From an uncultured Gammaproteobacteria bacterium (GTDB taxonomy: Bacteria; Pseudomonadota; Gammaproteobacteria; Arenicellales; Poriferihabitantaceae): a stretch of 64,000 nt of DNA. Numbering within the stretch: position 1 is the first letter of the stretch; each line of letters starts with the position of its first letter. Shown here one piece after another: positions 1 to 8,665 of the stretch. The stretch is taken from positions 62,001 through 126,000 of the forward strand of contig CAMYNW010000010.1 in the NCBI GenBank assembly GCA_947259885.1, in the 5' to 3' direction. Position numbers and translations under genes: made by a program. The notes beneath the pieces are model-generated. The model made no database searches, was not told the origin of the DNA, and saw nothing but the letters and a program-made list of their open reading frames with translations.

Positions 1-626
1 GGGAAGAGGTGCCGCTTTTGCAAAAAGTGGAAAAAAACACAGCTACTTTTAAAGATGGCTCGCAAAAGCATGTTGACGCAATAATTTTGTGCACTGGCTA
101 TCTCCATCATTTCCCGTTCATGGCAGAAGACCTGAAGTTGAAAACCAACAATCGTCTATACCCGGTCAATCTCTACAACGGCGTAGTGTGGGAATACAAT
201 CCAAAGCTGATGTATCTCGGCATGCAGGATCAATGGTATACGTTCAACATGTTCGATGCTCAGGCGTGGTATGCACGTGACGTCGTCATGGGGCGTATCG
301 ACTTACCGTCCCAGGAAGAAATGCATTCAGACATCGATCATTGGCGTGAAGTGGAGGACAATCTAGAAGACGATTACGCAGCCATCAGGTTCCAGGGCGA
401 TTACACCATGCGGCTAATGGCTTTGACGGACTACCCTGATTTTGATGTGTCAGAATCCAATCAGGCATTTTTTCAATGGAAGAAACACAAGAAAGAAAAC
501 ATAATGACCTTCCGCAATCATGGTTATAAGTCAGCGTTAACCGGCACTATGGCGCCAGAGCACCACACTCCCTGGAAGGACGCATTGGACGACTCGCTAG
601 AGAGTTACCTGCAAACCGACTCTTAG
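1..626 (+). CDS. tmm: Trimethylamine monooxygenase, C-terminal part (5' cut by window edge)
   Basis: This is the C-terminal part of a flavin-containing monooxygenase that oxidises trimethylamine to its N-oxide with NADPH and O2. The open frame runs into the window edge (codons from base 3), so the GTG at base 9 is not a real start; roughly half of a protein of about 450 residues is missing, including the FAD GxGxxG. Visible are the FMO-type LCTGY segment, the stretches [20 protein letters not shown] and [11 protein letters not shown], and the end [16 protein letters not shown], all closely resembling bacterial Tmm as I remember the Methylophaga and roseobacter proteins. Tmm is a marker of marine methylamine use. 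A dimethylglycine-dehydrogenase-like gene lies at 15.4 kb, but no link between them is shown. Confidence 0.88.
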   Translation, partial: EEVPLLQKVEKNTATFKDGSQKHVDAIILCTGYLHHFPFMAEDLKLKTNNRLYPVNLYNGVVWEYNPKLMYLGMQDQWYTFNMFDAQAWYARDVVMGRIDLPSQEEMHSDIDHWREVEDNLEDDYAAIRFQGDYTMRLMALTDYPDFDVSESNQAFFQWKKHKKENIMTFRNHGYKSALTGTMAPEHHTPWKDALDDSLESYLQTDS

Positions 627-663
627 TCAGGTAAGATAGGAACGTACTATATTGGATATGACT

Positions 664-686
664 GCCCGCCATGCGTCACGGCGGGC
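664..686. terminator. Possible terminator hairpin between convergent genes
   Basis: GCCCGCC (664-670) and GGCGGGC (680-686) form a perfect 7-bp stem with a 9-nt loop. It lies between the 3' ends of tmm and the convergent isochorismatase gene. No T-run follows on either strand, so intrinsic termination would be weak. Confidence 0.35.
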
Positions 687-748
687 AATCATCAAACCTG
701 GGGCAGTATGCATGGCATTGACGGGGCGCCAGTAAACTAAAAAAACTT

Positions 749-1336
749 TTATCGATTCTGGTCGTGGAGCTGCCGCGGCAGGTAAGGAGGGATGGTTCTC
801 AGAACTTCTTCGGTCGATCGAACATTGCAAAATTCACCATCCAGGCTGACCAGATTGATTGTGTGGATCTCTTCACCCGAGTATAGGATGTCATCATAGC
901 CAACACGTCCGAATGCGGCGGTTGCATCTGAAACCAGCGTCACCTCGAATCCGAGATCTGACGCCATTCTTGTCGAAGCCGATACACAATGATCTGTGGT
1001 AAAGCCAACGATTACTAGTGTCAAAACTTCATTTTCTCGAAGATATTTCTCAAGTCCGGTTCCTATAAATGCGCTATTGACCGATTTTTTAAACAGCGTT
1101 TCCTCAGGTCGAGGTTGTGCTTCTAATTTTATTTCGTTACCGGGAAGTTCTGGACGAAGTTTTGAGTCTGATTCAATCGAGCAATGCTGAATGTGAACAA
1201 CTGGAAGGCCCCGATTGCGCCATACCAACAGCAATTTTTGAATATTTTTTTCTGCGCCCGGATTGTTCCTTGTTCCCAAAGAGGGGTCGTCAAGGCCCTT
1301 TTGTACATCAATTAGTAACAGGCCCGTTTTTTGCAT
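749..1336 (-). CDS. Isochorismatase-family cysteine hydrolase
   Basis: A 195-residue single-domain protein of the isochorismatase-like (cysteine hydrolase) superfamily. The catalytic triad is visible: Asp10 in LLLIDVQKG, Lys84 in TLFKKSVNSAF and Cys117 in GFTTDHCVSAS, followed by the usual helix and the SDATAAFG strand. Family members hydrolyse amides or carbamates (nicotinamide, N-carbamoylsarcosine, ureidoacrylate) or isochorismate. The length fits the stand-alone amidase type, but the substrate cannot be read from the sequence. It lies 63 bp downstream of the HD gene on the same strand and may be cotranscribed with it. Confidence 0.8.
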   Translation of the reverse strand: MQKTGLLLIDVQKGLDDPSLGTRNNPGAEKNIQKLLLVWRNRGLPVVHIQHCSIESDSKLRPELPGNEIKLEAQPRPEETLFKKSVNSAFIGTGLEKYLRENEVLTLVIVGFTTDHCVSASTRMASDLGFEVTLVSDATAAFGRVGYDDILYSGEEIHTINLVSLDGEFCNVRSTEEVLRTIPPYLPRQLHDQNR

Positions 1337-1399
1337 GATTCAACTTCTACAATGCATCTGACCAAAAAATAATGCTCCAGGCTAACGGCTAAATAAAGC

Positions 1400-2068
1400 T
1401 CAAGGCCTGAATCCCTGGTCATACATTGTTAGTAATTGCTCTATGTTCTCGCGGGCGCTTTTTTCATAGCGACGATAAAAGTAATCGGTTGAGAAGATTG
1501 AGGAGCGATCAAGAAGGCTGTTCAAAAATTTACGCTGGCCTTCGACAAACTCGTCATCCGAATAAGCATGAAACTCTTTGCGAATATTGCGCCCATCTCG
1601 GATAAATTCTTCATAAGGCAGACTGAAACTACTGAGGTCTACGTCAACCATCAGCTTTTCAAGTTCGGAAACCGGTTGGTTGCGATGCTCTGTGATGGTG
1701 ATCAGGTTGCTGACTTCGGCTACAGTATTTTTATTGAGGTGGTCACGTGCTTTATTTTGAAACCAAAGGGCGCTATTTTTTTCGTTATCTGGGCTTCCTG
1801 CGTTGTAAATCGCGTCGTGAAACCATGTCGCCATCTCTACATCTGGCTGGGAACCCTGTACAGATGTAGCTTCGTCCAGCTTTAACAGGCATTGGTTGAT
1901 ATGTCCTTCACTGTGATAGAAGCGCCCATCGCCTCTGTAAAGACTTGAAAGTTGATCGAAAACCAAGCCACAATGTTCCGGATTAAAATGAATGGATTTA
2001 CTTTCCCAGAGGTCAGAAAATCTCTTCTGATCCAATTCGCTCTGAATGCGATCCGTGGAGGAGCTCAT
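1400..2068 (-). CDS. HD-superfamily predicted metal-dependent phosphohydrolase
   Basis: A 222-residue cytoplasmic protein resembling the COG4339-type predicted HD phosphohydrolases. Likely metal ligands are His52 and His56 (FYHSEGHI), the His84-Asp85 pair in TWFHDAIY, and Asp142/Asp144 in VDVDLSSF. The sequence around the HD pair is the most family-specific part. These proteins are presumed phosphohydrolases of unknown substrate. It starts the minus-strand pair with the isochorismatase-like gene and is divergent from the Crp-type regulator, with 273 bp between them. Confidence 0.7.
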   Translation of the reverse strand: MSSSTDRIQSELDQKRFSDLWESKSIHFNPEHCGLVFDQLSSLYRGDGRFYHSEGHINQCLLKLDEATSVQGSQPDVEMATWFHDAIYNAGSPDNEKNSALWFQNKARDHLNKNTVAEVSNLITITEHRNQPVSELEKLMVDVDLSSFSLPYEEFIRDGRNIRKEFHAYSDDEFVEGQRKFLNSLLDRSSIFSTDYFYRRYEKSARENIEQLLTMYDQGFRP

Positions 2069-2210
2069 TCAGGTAGACCTATATGCAGGTAATTGGGTGC
2101 GGTATTTCACTGTGCAAGCGTGAATTTAGATGATAGACAGTTTCAAAAAAGTTTAAATGTAAAGAACAGTAAAATTCAGTAACTAATTTCATTGAAACGA
2201 TTAAACGTTT

Positions 2211-2224
2211 TGTGGTAGATCACA
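2211..2224. promoter_or_regulatory. Candidate Crp/Fnr-type half-site pair upstream of the regulator
   Basis: TGTGGTAGATCACA lies 118 bp before the regulator ATG, in the AT-rich 273-bp region between divergent genes. TGTG and CACA arms resemble a CRP site, but the arms are 2 bp closer than in the E. coli consensus (TGTGA-N6-TCACA). Autoregulation is common in this family; here it is only inferred. Nothing else notable is seen in 2069-2341. Confidence 0.3.
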
Positions 2225-2341
2225 TACATATTTAAACATGATTGTACAGCCTATTATGCGGAAACTGTGTTATCCAATACACCGTGTACTAAATTAATAT
2301 ACAATAATCAGCCCATTGATTAAATCCATACAGCTCCTGCC

Positions 2342-3007
2342 ATGATTATGGCTGCGATTCAGCACGAAAGTAATGCACCGGGTTCGAAGTTTTCGGACCA
2401 GTGGATCTCACGATTCGAAGAATACGCAGTCAATAAAAACTACCCGAAGGGCACGTTGATATTTTCCGAAGGAGATGAATCCGATGGAATGTTCATCATT
2501 CGTGAGGGCAAGATTAAAGTATTCATGAGTGATGAATCGGGCAAGGAAATGCTGATCGCGATACTGGGTCCGGGAGAGATCGTCGGAGAAGTCGCGTCGC
2601 TGGACGGTCAACCACGAACCGCTTCGGTGTCAGCACTGGACGATTCGCGCGTTGCGAAAATTGGAATCACTGAATTTCGACAGTTTCTTGAAGACAATCC
2701 GGATTTGGCTTTTGAGATTATTCGCGTGCTGACTTCTCGAATGCGTGATCATACGACCAGTATTAGTAATCTCGCATTCAAGAACGTTTACGGTCGAGTA
2801 GTATGGCTATTGGAGAAACATTCTGAAGAAAATCCCGATGGCACCTTCACGGTTAATCGGAAGTTCACGCAACAGGACATAGCGGATATGGTTGGATCCT
2901 CAAGAGAAATGGTGAGCCGAGTGATTTCGGAATTAGTAAAGGGAAAATATATTTCTATCGACCATAAGATAATTACTATTCTGAAATTGCTGCCACGTGG
3001 TTGGTAG
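2342..3007 (+). CDS. Crp/Fnr-family transcriptional regulator, CRP-like
   Basis: A 221-residue one-component regulator with a cyclic-nucleotide-binding beta-roll (about residues 30-135), a long C-helix and a C-terminal winged helix-turn-helix. The phosphate-binding cassette is present: Glu83 in GEIVGEVASL and Arg92-Thr93 in QPRTASV, at the places of the cAMP ligands of E. coli CRP. The HTH reads FTQQDIADMVGSSREMVSRV. No N-terminal cysteine cluster is present, so an FNR iron-sulfur sensor is unlikely. A second in-frame ATG sits two codons downstream and could be the real start. A Popeye-like cNMP-binding protein is encoded 0.6 kb downstream, so cAMP signalling may be shared. Confidence 0.85.
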   Translation: MIMAAIQHESNAPGSKFSDQWISRFEEYAVNKNYPKGTLIFSEGDESDGMFIIREGKIKVFMSDESGKEMLIAILGPGEIVGEVASLDGQPRTASVSALDDSRVAKIGITEFRQFLEDNPDLAFEIIRVLTSRMRDHTTSISNLAFKNVYGRVVWLLEKHSEENPDGTFTVNRKFTQQDIADMVGSSREMVSRVISELVKGKYISIDHKIITILKLLPRGW

Positions 3008-3061
3008 CATCAATCTTTTCAGCGTCAGTATTAAAAGACCAACGTATTAAAAGGAAGCCCA

Positions 3062-3556
3062 TTGTCCGAAGAAATTGTCACGATAATAGATCTGGCAGAT
3101 AGTGTCGTGGATGCCAGGCCTCGAAGGGAAGTTAAGAAACAAGGTTTTACCTATCGCGTGACCTATATCCTGGTGTTCAATTCGTCTGGTCAAATCCTGG
3201 TGCAGAAACGAACCGACACCAAGGACTGGTGCCCAGGCAGGTTTGATCTTGCTGCCGGTGGAATTATTCAATTTAATGAATCTTATGAGCTTTCCGCGAG
3301 ACGGGAGTTAATGGAAGAGCTTGGAATCGAACCTCCTCTTAACAGTCATTTTAACTTGTTCTATGACGACCTGGTGGCTCCAATCAAGAATCGAAATTGG
3401 GGCAGAGTGTTCTCCTGCATACATGAAGGCCCGTTTGAATTACAAGCGGATGAAGTCGCATCGGTGGAGTTCATGTCTGTTTCGGAAGCTCTTTCCCTGG
3501 ATATTGAAACAGTCACACCAGATACCCGTCAGGTATTGATCGCTTATCACTTTTAA
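3062..3556 (+). CDS. Nudix hydrolase
   Basis: A 164-residue Nudix protein. The Nudix box is complete at residues 67-89 (G-x5-E-x7-REL-x-EE-x-G-I, with the core RRELMEELGI). The N-terminal TYRVTYILVFN and QILVQKRTDTKDWCPG resemble YfcD-like and isopentenyl-diphosphate-isomerase-like Nudix proteins, so the substrate is probably a nucleoside or prenyl diphosphate, but it cannot be specified. The start is TTG at 3062 behind an AGGAAG ribosome site; no ATG fits better. It lies 54 bp after the regulator and 14 bp before the Popeye-like gene, probably in the same transcript. Confidence 0.85.
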   Translation: MSEEIVTIIDLADSVVDARPRREVKKQGFTYRVTYILVFNSSGQILVQKRTDTKDWCPGRFDLAAGGIIQFNESYELSARRELMEELGIEPPLNSHFNLFYDDLVAPIKNRNWGRVFSCIHEGPFELQADEVASVEFMSVSEALSLDIETVTPDTRQVLIAYHF

Positions 3557-3570
3557 ATATTACACTGCTT

Positions 3571-4254
3571 ATGATCGGGTACGAAGGAGAGACGCTCTAC
3601 AATATTGCAGCCGGACTTGGCTTTATCGCATACCTTTTGACTAATGTCCTGTGGCTTAGAATATTGCTCGTTGCAGGGGCCTGTTTTTACATCGCAACCG
3701 GGCTGGTTTTAAATTTAGGTTCAATGGTTGGCTGGCACGTGGGGTACGCGATTATCAATCTCGGTCATGTGGTTGTGTTGCTTTTCAACAACAGCGCAAC
3801 AGGTTTGCCAGAGTCTATAAGGGGGCTCTATAGTGAGAAGTTTTCATCGCTGCGGCCCCGTGAGTTCAAGCGACTTCTCAAGATCAATAAAATGATTCGC
3901 TCTTCAGGTTGCGAGATTCTTAAACAAGGTAAGCTGAACCAGAATCTTTTTTTAATTACCGCTGGAGAGGCGGTTGTTGTGAAGAATGGGCTGGAGATCG
4001 CGCGCTTAAGCCCCGGTGATTTCATCGGAGAAATGAGCGTACTGACCGGCAAGCCGGTTAGCGCGGACGTTATCGTTGAATATGATTTGGACTACGCCTT
4101 CTGGACCAAGCAAGACCTGGATAAACTGGAGAAACGCAATTTATCGCTGTATAACCGTTTTATGATGGCGGTCGGACACAATCTGATCGAGAAGTTGCAT
4201 AACACTTCTGAAGACGCTGCTGCCATCTCCAGGCAAACTGTAACCGCGATTTGA
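3571..4254 (+). CDS. Popeye-like membrane protein with C-terminal cyclic-nucleotide-binding fold
   Basis: A 227-residue protein with three predicted membrane helices (about residues 9-28, 29-49 and 54-72) followed by a cytosolic domain of the cNMP-binding/Popeye type (about 85-210). The fold is indicated by FLITAGEAVVVKNG, ARLSPGDFIGEMSVLTG and the following strands. Three N-terminal helices plus one such domain is the plan of animal Popeye (POPDC) cAMP-binding proteins, of which bacterial relatives are known. The canonical CRP arginine is not obvious in GKPVSADV, so ligand binding is uncertain. It sits behind the Crp-type regulator and the Nudix gene. No enzymatic domain is seen. Confidence 0.7.
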   Translation: MIGYEGETLYNIAAGLGFIAYLLTNVLWLRILLVAGACFYIATGLVLNLGSMVGWHVGYAIINLGHVVVLLFNNSATGLPESIRGLYSEKFSSLRPREFKRLLKINKMIRSSGCEILKQGKLNQNLFLITAGEAVVVKNGLEIARLSPGDFIGEMSVLTGKPVSADVIVEYDLDYAFWTKQDLDKLEKRNLSLYNRFMMAVGHNLIEKLHNTSEDAAAISRQTVTAI

Positions 4255-4270
4255 CTCCTTAGTTACGCAG

Positions 4271-4513
4271 TTACGCGTTTTTATGGGAACCATCGCAAAG
4301 GGGCTGATTCCCTGTGCTCTTGCAACCACAGAAGAACACCTTTTTACTATTATCCGCTGTATATTTGACCGGACTAAAGCTCGATCCCTTGTGCGAGCCA
4401 TCACAAAAAGGCTGTTTGCTGCTCCTCCCGCAAGCGCACCAAAAGTAAGTCTTTCCTTCTTCTACCTCTATTGCATAAGGGCTATCGGCTGCTCGTAACG
4501 CCTGGTCCGTCAT
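4271..4513 (-). CDS. Tandem CDGSH iron-sulfur protein
   Basis: An 80-residue protein made of two CDGSH motifs. Each has the CxCxxS...PxCDGSH ligand set: Cys26, Cys28, Cys37 and His41, then Cys62, Cys64, Cys73 and His77. This predicts two redox-active [2Fe-2S] clusters with 3Cys-1His ligation, as in the tandem (MiNT/CISD3-like) class. There is no membrane anchor or signal peptide, so it should be a soluble cytoplasmic redox or cluster-transfer protein. It is convergent with the Popeye-like gene (16 bp apart) and divergent from the phosphonate importer. Confidence 0.9.
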   Translation of the reverse strand: MTDQALRAADSPYAIEVEEGKTYFWCACGRSSKQPFCDGSHKGSSFSPVKYTADNSKKVFFCGCKSTGNQPLCDGSHKNA

Positions 4514-4540
4514 TGTGTTTCCCTAGATGGATGAATTTGA

Positions 4541-4620
4541 CTGTCATTCTACCCATTCTTGCTGCGATGCAAAAGAATTAGGACGAATCTGTCATTAAAG
4601 TGAAATAGTACCGATATAGG
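4541..4620 (+). promoter_or_regulatory. Candidate Pho box and promoter of the AEP importer operon
   Basis: Two exact CTGTCAT heptamers (4541-4547 and 4589-4595), the core of the PhoB box, lie upstream of phnS2. The second is followed after 4 nt by GTGAAAT (4600-4606), a 4-of-7 match to the repeat at the spacing usual for PhoB, and then by TATAGG (4615-4620), a possible -10 at a distance typical of PhoB-activated promoters. Phosphate-starvation control of the importer is therefore inferred. The first heptamer has only a poor partner (CCCATTC). Confidence 0.5.
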
Positions 4621-4730
4621 CTCACTGAATATAAGCAATTGTTGATACTAAAAGAAATGTCTTGAATTCAATCGCTTTTAGCGGATACCCTTTAGCTACT
4701 AACAACACAATCACCACTTGGAGAATAAGT

Positions 4731-5750
4731 ATGAAATTTACTAAATTTCTGGCCGCTGCGGTAATGACCGGTGTCATGGCCAGCCCTGTATTTGCTGCCA
4801 CAGAGCTCACTGTGTACACCGCCGTGGAAGCAGAAGATTTAAAGAAGTATGCCGAGCGATTTAATGAGGATCATCCGGATATTAATATTAACTGGGTCCG
4901 TGATTCGACCGGTATAGTCACCGCCAAGCTGCTGGCAGAAAAGGAAAATCCGCAGGCAGATGTCATCTGGGGTCTGGCGGCCACTAGTCTGTTGCTGATG
5001 AAGAGTGAGGATATGCTTGAGCCTTATGCCCCAGCTGGGTTGGATGAGCTTGATCCTAAGTTTCGGGATAAATCAGATCCGCCAACCTGGACCGGGATGG
5101 ATGCCTGGGTGGCCGCGATCTGTGTTAATACCGTGGAATCGGAAGCCAATAATCTGCCAATGCCTTCTTCGTGGCAAGATCTGACCGATCCGGTCTATGC
5201 TGGCCATATCGCCATGCCAAACCCGAGTTCATCTGGCACAGGCTTTTTGGATGTGTCAAGCTGGCTGCAGATTTTTGGCGAGGATGACGGATGGGCATTC
5301 ATGGATGGCTTGCATCAGAATATTCACCACTATACGCACTCGGGCTCAAAGCCATGCAAACAGGCCGCCAGTGGCGAAGTCGCGATCGGTGTTTCATTTG
5401 CTTTCCGAGGCGCCAAGTCGAAAGCCAGCGGTGCACCGTTGGAGATCATCATTCCTTCTGAAGGAATTGGCTGGGATATGGAGGCAACCGCAATCGTCAA
5501 AGGAACCGACAATATGGAAGCGGCAAAAACTTTAGTTGACTGGTCGATCACTGATAAAGCTAACCAGATGTATAACGAGGGTTATGCTGTAATAGGCAAG
5601 CAGGCTTTAGCCATGCCAGTTGAGCATTTTCCCTCGAATATTCCGGAATCCATGATCGACAACGATTTTGAGTGGGCTGCGAACAACCGCAAACGAATTC
5701 TTGCCGAATGGCAGAAACGATACGACTCCAAATCTGAGCCAAAGGGCTAG
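4731..5750 (+). CDS. phnS2: 2-Aminoethylphosphonate ABC transporter, periplasmic binding protein
   Basis: A 339-residue extracellular solute-binding protein with a Sec signal peptide ending near VFAATELTVYTA. The family is the Fe3+/phosphonate-type cluster exemplified by PhnS2/AepX, the AEP-binding proteins. The start is ATG 4731, behind GGAGA; an ATG at 4662 in the same frame would put extra residues before a clear signal peptide and was rejected. The body shows ERFNEDHPDININWVRDSTG and GLAATSLLLMK as in iron/AEP-binding proteins. It is the first gene of an SBP-ATPase-permease operon behind a candidate Pho box. AEP as ligand is inferred from the adjacent phnW, phnY and phnA genes. Confidence 0.85.
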   Translation: MKFTKFLAAAVMTGVMASPVFAATELTVYTAVEAEDLKKYAERFNEDHPDININWVRDSTGIVTAKLLAEKENPQADVIWGLAATSLLLMKSEDMLEPYAPAGLDELDPKFRDKSDPPTWTGMDAWVAAICVNTVESEANNLPMPSSWQDLTDPVYAGHIAMPNPSSSGTGFLDVSSWLQIFGEDDGWAFMDGLHQNIHHYTHSGSKPCKQAASGEVAIGVSFAFRGAKSKASGAPLEIIIPSEGIGWDMEATAIVKGTDNMEAAKTLVDWSITDKANQMYNEGYAVIGKQALAMPVEHFPSNIPESMIDNDFEWAANNRKRILAEWQKRYDSKSEPKG

Positions 5751-5767
5751 AATCTGGATTTCTTTGA

Positions 5768-5798
5768 AACGCCCCGTCGGGTTTGCCGGCGGGGCGTT
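5768..5798 (+). terminator. Intercistronic hairpin after phnS2
   Basis: Arms 5768-5780 and 5786-5798 form a 13-bp GC-rich stem with one G-U pair and a 5-nt loop, followed by GCTTTATCTTTA. Its place between the binding-protein gene and the ATPase gene fits a partial terminator or mRNA-stabilising hairpin that gives more binding protein than membrane components. Confidence 0.7.
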
Positions 5799-5825
5799 GC
5801 TTTATCTTTAATGGAGCATGGTTCC

Positions 5826-6905
5826 ATGAGCCAATCTGAGCCCTACCTGAAAATCAGCGACCTGACCAAACGGTTTGGTGACTTTACTGCTCTATCAGAT
5901 ATAACCCTGGAAGTGTTCGAAGGGGAGTTTGTCTGTTTCCTGGGCCCTTCCGGATGCGGTAAAACCACGTTACTAAGAGCCATTGCCGGGCTCGATATTC
6001 AGACTTATGGAACGGTAGAGCAGGCCGGTCGAGATGTTTCAAGCTTACCGCCGGCGGAGCGGGATTTCGGAATTGTTTTTCAGTCCTATGCATTGTTTCC
6101 AAATCTAACCATTGAGAAGAATATTGCTTACGGCCTCGAGAACCATAAACAACCGGCAAACAAGATACGGGATAGAGTGGCAGAGCTGCTGCAACTCGTA
6201 GGGATGCCCGAACAGGGCAAGAAATATCCGGCACAACTCTCAGGTGGGCAGCAGCAGCGGGTTGCCCTTGCACGGGCTATTGCTATTTCCCCTGGACTGC
6301 TATTGCTCGACGAGCCTTTGTCAGCACTGGATGCGAAGGTACGAGTCAAGTTGCGCCATGAAATTAAAGAGCTGCAACGTAAACTGGGTATCACCACAAT
6401 CATGGTCACTCATGATCAGGAGGAAGCTTTGACCATGGCGGATCGGATTGTCGTGATCAACAATGGGCTGATCGAACAGGTGGGCACCCCAGAACAGATT
6501 TATCGTGAGCCCGCGACACGTTTTGTCGCCGACTTTATTGGCTCGATGAATTTTTTACCTGCGGCCAAGGTATCCGAGAATAGAGTTAGGATAGGTCAGC
6601 TGGAGTTTTCCTGCTCGGACGCAGCGGGTTCTGCTGAAATCACATCTGATCAATCTGTTCACGCAGCAATTCGACCGGAAGATATTCTCGTCGGCAACGC
6701 CAGCACAAATTATATTGACGTGACCGTGGATTCGATAGAATTCCTAGGCTCGTTTGTTAGGGCAGATTTGTCATCACCACAGCTCGATGGCTTGATACTG
6801 CTCGCAGATTTTTCGGCCAACCTAGTACGCAGCGAGAGCCTTTCTGCAGGCAGTCAGATCCGCATCTCCCTCCCGCCGGAAAGTCTTCTGATTTACGCCG
6901 AATGA
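5826..6905 (+). CDS. phnT2: 2-Aminoethylphosphonate ABC transporter, ATP-binding protein
   Basis: A 359-residue ABC ATPase of the Pot/Fe3+/AEP import type. Walker A is GPSGCGKTT, the Q-loop is in VFQSYALFPNL, the signature is LSGGQQQRVALARA, Walker B is LLLLDEPLSALD and the switch His is in THDQEEAL; the last 120 or so residues form a TOBE-like domain (for example AAIRPEDILVG). ATG 5826 is chosen because GGAG lies 9 nt before it; ATG 5811 in the same frame has no ribosome site. Its stop overlaps the permease start (ATGA), so the two are translationally coupled. Confidence 0.88.
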   Translation: MSQSEPYLKISDLTKRFGDFTALSDITLEVFEGEFVCFLGPSGCGKTTLLRAIAGLDIQTYGTVEQAGRDVSSLPPAERDFGIVFQSYALFPNLTIEKNIAYGLENHKQPANKIRDRVAELLQLVGMPEQGKKYPAQLSGGQQQRVALARAIAISPGLLLLDEPLSALDAKVRVKLRHEIKELQRKLGITTIMVTHDQEEALTMADRIVVINNGLIEQVGTPEQIYREPATRFVADFIGSMNFLPAAKVSENRVRIGQLEFSCSDAAGSAEITSDQSVHAAIRPEDILVGNASTNYIDVTVDSIEFLGSFVRADLSSPQLDGLILLADFSANLVRSESLSAGSQIRISLPPESLLIYAE

Positions 6906-8581
6906 AGACACCTATTAAGGCTAAAACAAGCAGGGATGACCGGCAGATGCTGGTATTTATGGGCGTTATCGCCTGTTATCTGTTCGTTGCACTGGCTTTG
7001 CCACTGTATGCCATACTGTCAAAGAGCTTCAAAAATGACGATGGCGAATTTGTCGGGTTGGCAAACTATCTTGAATACTTCAATACACCTTCACTAACCT
7101 ACTCGATTCAGAACAGTCTGACGATATCGATCATCACCACCCTGATATCGGTAACTATTGCATTTACTTTGGCCTATGGTTTGTCGCGTAGCTGCATGCG
7201 TTTTAAGGGGCTGTTCAAGATTATTGCGCTAGTGCCAATTCTGGTGCCTTCCTTACTTCCTGGAATCGCTTTGATATATCTGTTTGGCCGCCAGGGGATG
7301 ATCAGAGGACTGTTGTTTGGCCACGATATTTATGGGCCGATTGGAATTGTTATTTCCGAAGTATTCTTTACATTGCCGCATGCGCTGATCATTATCATGA
7401 CCGCATTATCTATTGCCGACGCGCGACTGTACGAAGCTGCCCAGTCCCTTAACGCCGGTAAAATTAAAACGTTTTTCACCGTTACACTTCCAGGTGCGCG
7501 TTATGGGTTGATTAGTGCCGGTTTTGTCGTGTTCACTCTGACCATCACCGACTTCGGCGCACCCAAGGTAATTGGCGGAGACTTCAATGTGTTGGCTACT
7601 GATATTTATAAACAGGTAATCGGCCAGCAGAATTTTGAGATGGGCGCAGTGGTCAGTTTAATTCTGCTGCTGCCGGCAGGAGTTGCATTTACTGTCGACA
7701 GGATCATGCAACGCAAGCAGGTGGCGCTGCTGTCGGCCAGGGCGGTCGCCTATGAACCCAAGCCATCGACTTCATTCGACTGGATTATGTTTTGCTGGGC
7801 GACGATAGTAAGCATTTTTATCCTGACCATTCTAGGTACGTGTCAGTATGCTGCACTAATAAAATTCTATCCGTATGACCTGACTCTCAGTCTGAACAAC
7901 TATCAATTCGATCTGATGGACGGAGGAGGCTGGGAATCGTTTTACAACTCTTTAGAGCTCGCCTGCTGGACTGCAGTGATCGGCACGGTGCTGGTATTTC
8001 TTGGGGCGTATATGGTAGAGAAGGGAAAGGGCTTTCATCTTGGAAGAAACCTGTTTCAGTTTCTTGCCATGTTGCCAATGGCGGTGCCAGGTCTTGTTCT
8101 GGGTCTCGCTTATATCTTTTTCTTCAACAGCCCGAACAATCCGTTAAATTTTCTCTACCATACCATGGCGATACTGGTGATCAGTACGGTTACCCATTTC
8201 TACACCGTGGCCCACTTAACCGCAGTGACCGCACTGAAGCAGATGGACCCCGAGTTCGAGTCGGTCGCGGCGTCGCTCAAGACACCCTTCTATAGGACTT
8301 TTACTCGAATTACTGCGCCAGTATGTCTGCCCGCAATTCTGGATATCAGTATCTACCTGTTCGTCAACGCCATGACCACGGTGTCGGCGGTGGTGTTTCT
8401 TTACGGACCGCATACCAGCCTTGCATCCGTCGCGGTGCTCAACATGGACGATGCAGGGGATATCGCACCCGCAGCCGCCATGGGCATGATGATTTTCTAT
8501 ACGAATGCGTCAGTAAGAATCCTTCATGGGCTGCTTTCCAGGGGTGTTTTGCGAAAAACCCAATCCTGGCGCAGTCGTTAG
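6902..8581 (+). CDS. phnU2: 2-Aminoethylphosphonate ABC transporter, fused double permease
   Basis: A 559-residue inner-membrane permease with two binding-protein-dependent transport domains in one chain (about residues 60-265 and 345-545), some 12 helices in all. Each half has an EAA loop: DARLYEAAQSLNAGKIKTFF and DPEFESVAASLKTPFYRTF. One fused permease per transporter is the PhnU2/AepW and iron-transporter (FbpB) arrangement. It begins inside the ATPase stop codon. A 6-bp hairpin (GTTAGC/GCTAAC, 8577-8592) overlaps its stop and may end the transcript weakly. It is convergent with phnY. Confidence 0.87.
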   Translation: MKTPIKAKTSRDDRQMLVFMGVIACYLFVALALPLYAILSKSFKNDDGEFVGLANYLEYFNTPSLTYSIQNSLTISIITTLISVTIAFTLAYGLSRSCMRFKGLFKIIALVPILVPSLLPGIALIYLFGRQGMIRGLLFGHDIYGPIGIVISEVFFTLPHALIIIMTALSIADARLYEAAQSLNAGKIKTFFTVTLPGARYGLISAGFVVFTLTITDFGAPKVIGGDFNVLATDIYKQVIGQQNFEMGAVVSLILLLPAGVAFTVDRIMQRKQVALLSARAVAYEPKPSTSFDWIMFCWATIVSIFILTILGTCQYAALIKFYPYDLTLSLNNYQFDLMDGGGWESFYNSLELACWTAVIGTVLVFLGAYMVEKGKGFHLGRNLFQFLAMLPMAVPGLVLGLAYIFFFNSPNNPLNFLYHTMAILVISTVTHFYTVAHLTAVTALKQMDPEFESVAASLKTPFYRTFTRITAPVCLPAILDISIYLFVNAMTTVSAVVFLYGPHTSLASVAVLNMDDAGDIAPAAAMGMMIFYTNASVRILHGLLSRGVLRKTQSWRSR

Positions 8582-8665
8582 CGACCGCTAACCTTTAAGA
8601 CTCCAATACGGGTAATCCAAGTCAGTGAAATATTTGAAGCGCTCTAATTTGCTAATTTACTGGAT

